Assembly (NCBI RefSeq): GCF_024713975.1
Contig: NC_091113.1
Coordinates: 9,374,501 to 9,438,500, forward strand
Source: Paralichthys olivaceus
Taxonomy: Eukaryota > Chordata > Actinopteri > Pleuronectiformes > Paralichthyidae
Reading direction: 5' to 3'
Length of the DNA: 64,000 nucleotides
Part shown: piece by piece, positions 62,499-64,000 of the stretch
Layout: every line of letters begins with the position of its first letter
Numbering within the stretch: the first letter of the stretch is position 1
Notes under the pieces: model-generated
The model's input: the letters and a program-made list of their open reading frames with translations, nothing else
Databases searched by the model: none
Told to the model about the DNA's origin: nothing
Translations under genes and position numbers: made by a program

Positions 62499-63599
62499 CT
62501 GAAAACAACATCAGCAGGTTAGTAATCTGAGTTGTACGTGCAGACCGACACAATCATAGGAAGTTTATTTCTGACCATACCCTTGGATGCCTGGAAATAA
62601 GAGAGGAGGGGATTCTGTTCAGATGACAAATATTGACTTTGGCTCTGTGAAATACCGAATGATGGGCTGGTGAGTTATGCTGAGCCTAAACACCCGACTG
62701 TTACTTCTGACATGGTGCTGCAGTTTCATCTCGTGTACATGTGTGTGTGTATGAACATGCGTGTGTGTGGGCACGTAGGTATCTTCAGTCTGCAAGACAA
62801 CCACAAACCTGCCTACTGACACTTGCCTAAACTCTGATATCAAATGAACACTGTAAATAGTAAATATTTAAATGTTTGTGCTAAAATGATACAGTTATCT
62901 TAAATAGATGAGTCCACTGTTTTGACAGGGATAATCATGTTACCATAATAATGTTATCAGTTACACCAGTGCATGGGAGTGAAACTGCAACTTTCACATT
63001 TTAGTTTCATTATTTAGATGCTGGTGTTGCTAATACTTTTCAATTTACAGTATAGATTTTAAAACAACTCACCAAAGAACAGACATAAACAGTAAACACA
63101 AAACCTGATCTAAAAATAGATAAATACACAAACAAAAACAATGAGAATATATATATATATATGAGAATAAATAGCTTCAAGTAATTTCTATACGTTATTC
63201 TGGAAAGATGGAAGAAAGAAAGTAAATATATAAGCAAATTAAAAATAAATAAATACTTTAAAGTAATTTCTTTACAATATTTGGGAAGGAAGAAAGAAGG
63301 GAACATTTTAATAACAAACAAATAAAACTAATGAATAAAACTAAATTACTTCAAGTAATTTCCTTGACCTGCTTATGGTGATAATTAGAGAAGGAATAAA
63401 TAAACAACAAATAAATAAATAAAGCAGTTGATTGAAATAAGCATTAATATCCTGATATCCTCAATTCTTTTTTAAATAAAGTAATATTAAATAAAAAAGT
63501 AAATAAAATATTTCCTAATATTCTACATCCTCGGCTTTAAAAGAAACAAGGAAATCTAATATATTGTTTTCTCCTGGAGGTTATGTGAATAAGTTTTGA

Positions 63600-63891
63600 G
63601 TGAAGTTTTTAGAGGTGTTTTTGAAGAAGCACTGGAGGTGGAGTGTAACGCAGAGAAACGTACGCTGCCTCAGAAAGTTGCGGTGAAGTCACCGTGAATC
63701 GACTCTTACGTATCAAACGCTTGCAGCAGTGTCGGTTGTTCCGCAGCGATGCTAACGTTAGCTTCACTTCCGCCGTCTGGACGCGAGACACAACAGCTGC
63801 GCAGCTCTGTCACAGAGGACTGACACTTCTGTTTACACACAACACACATGAACCACTGTCCCCGTGTGTGTCCGGGACCACACACCAGACT
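63600..63891 (+). promoter_or_regulatory. CpG-rich promoter-like region, possible non-coding first exon on plus strand
   Basis: CpG content rises sharply after a 500-bp AT-rich, repeat-like stretch (63060-63560). On the plus strand a GTGAGT donor follows 63891. On the minus strand a GTAAGA donor lies near 63700, which could belong to a trpm4 5'UTR exon. Together these suggest a bidirectional promoter, but no coding exon of a new gene is visible before the window ends. 62720-63560 holds low-complexity AT-rich sequence only. Confidence 0.3.
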
Positions 63892-64000
63892 GTGAGTATC
63901 GAACTGTGACTCAGTGTGAGTCGTTCATCGTGAGTCTGGACCACAGAGACGAACTTCCACCTTGTTTTTAAACTTCCCTACAGTTTTCTTTGCCCACACG

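Noticed and set aside
63694-63909. Plus-strand open frame of 71 codons
   Set aside because: Lies in CpG-rich promoter-like DNA, crosses a good GTGAGT donor and resembles no known protein.

Overview
This is a window of vertebrate nuclear DNA, almost certainly from a teleost fish and probably a percomorph. The evidence is small-exon genes with GT/AG introns, protein matches to vertebrate families, fish-type Tc1 and MITE repeats, long CA microsatellites and compact introns. All gene models were read by eye from both strands by splicing exons and checking that reading phases close. No alignment program was run, and family comparisons come from memory.

Layout. (1) 1-8.3 kb: first coding exon of timp2 (minus strand) with its upstream region; 1-5 kb is its first intron. 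(2) 8.5-15.5 kb: a complete mmp25-type GPI-anchored metalloproteinase gene (plus strand), head-to-head with timp2. (3) 16.8-41.5 kb: an array of GPI-type extracellular carbonic anhydrase (CA4/CA15-like) units, all on the minus strand. It holds an intact 8-exon gene (16.8-19.0 kb), a decayed relic (23-25 kb), a full-length-looking pseudogene (27.3-30.1 kb) whose 3' end is tandemly duplicated, and a 16-exon gene (31.9-41.5 kb). The last appears to encode two complete CA domains in one polypeptide, with one signal peptide at the start and one GPI-type tail at the end. (4) 45.4-48.1 kb: hrc (acidic calcium-binding protein of the sarcoplasmic reticulum). (5) 51.0-62.5 kb: trpm4, a Ca2+-activated monovalent cation channel, lacking only a securely placed start exon. 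The last 1.5 kb is a promoter-like region.

How the genes relate. TIMP2 inhibits membrane-type metalloproteinases, and here it sits about 3.3 kb from one, divergently transcribed. The CA array shows birth and death by tandem duplication: copies with open frames, copies with lost start codon, lost exon or frameshift, and one apparent in-frame fusion. HRC and TRPM4 are neighbours in mammals too, which supports both calls. Between genes lie a solo-LTR-like element with target duplication, an internally deleted Tc1-like transposon, several MITEs, SINE- and LINE-like fragments and simple repeats.

The most interesting item is the predicted two-domain GPI-anchored carbonic anhydrase at 31934-41478. 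Its splice phases close across all 16 exons to 578 codons plus a stop.
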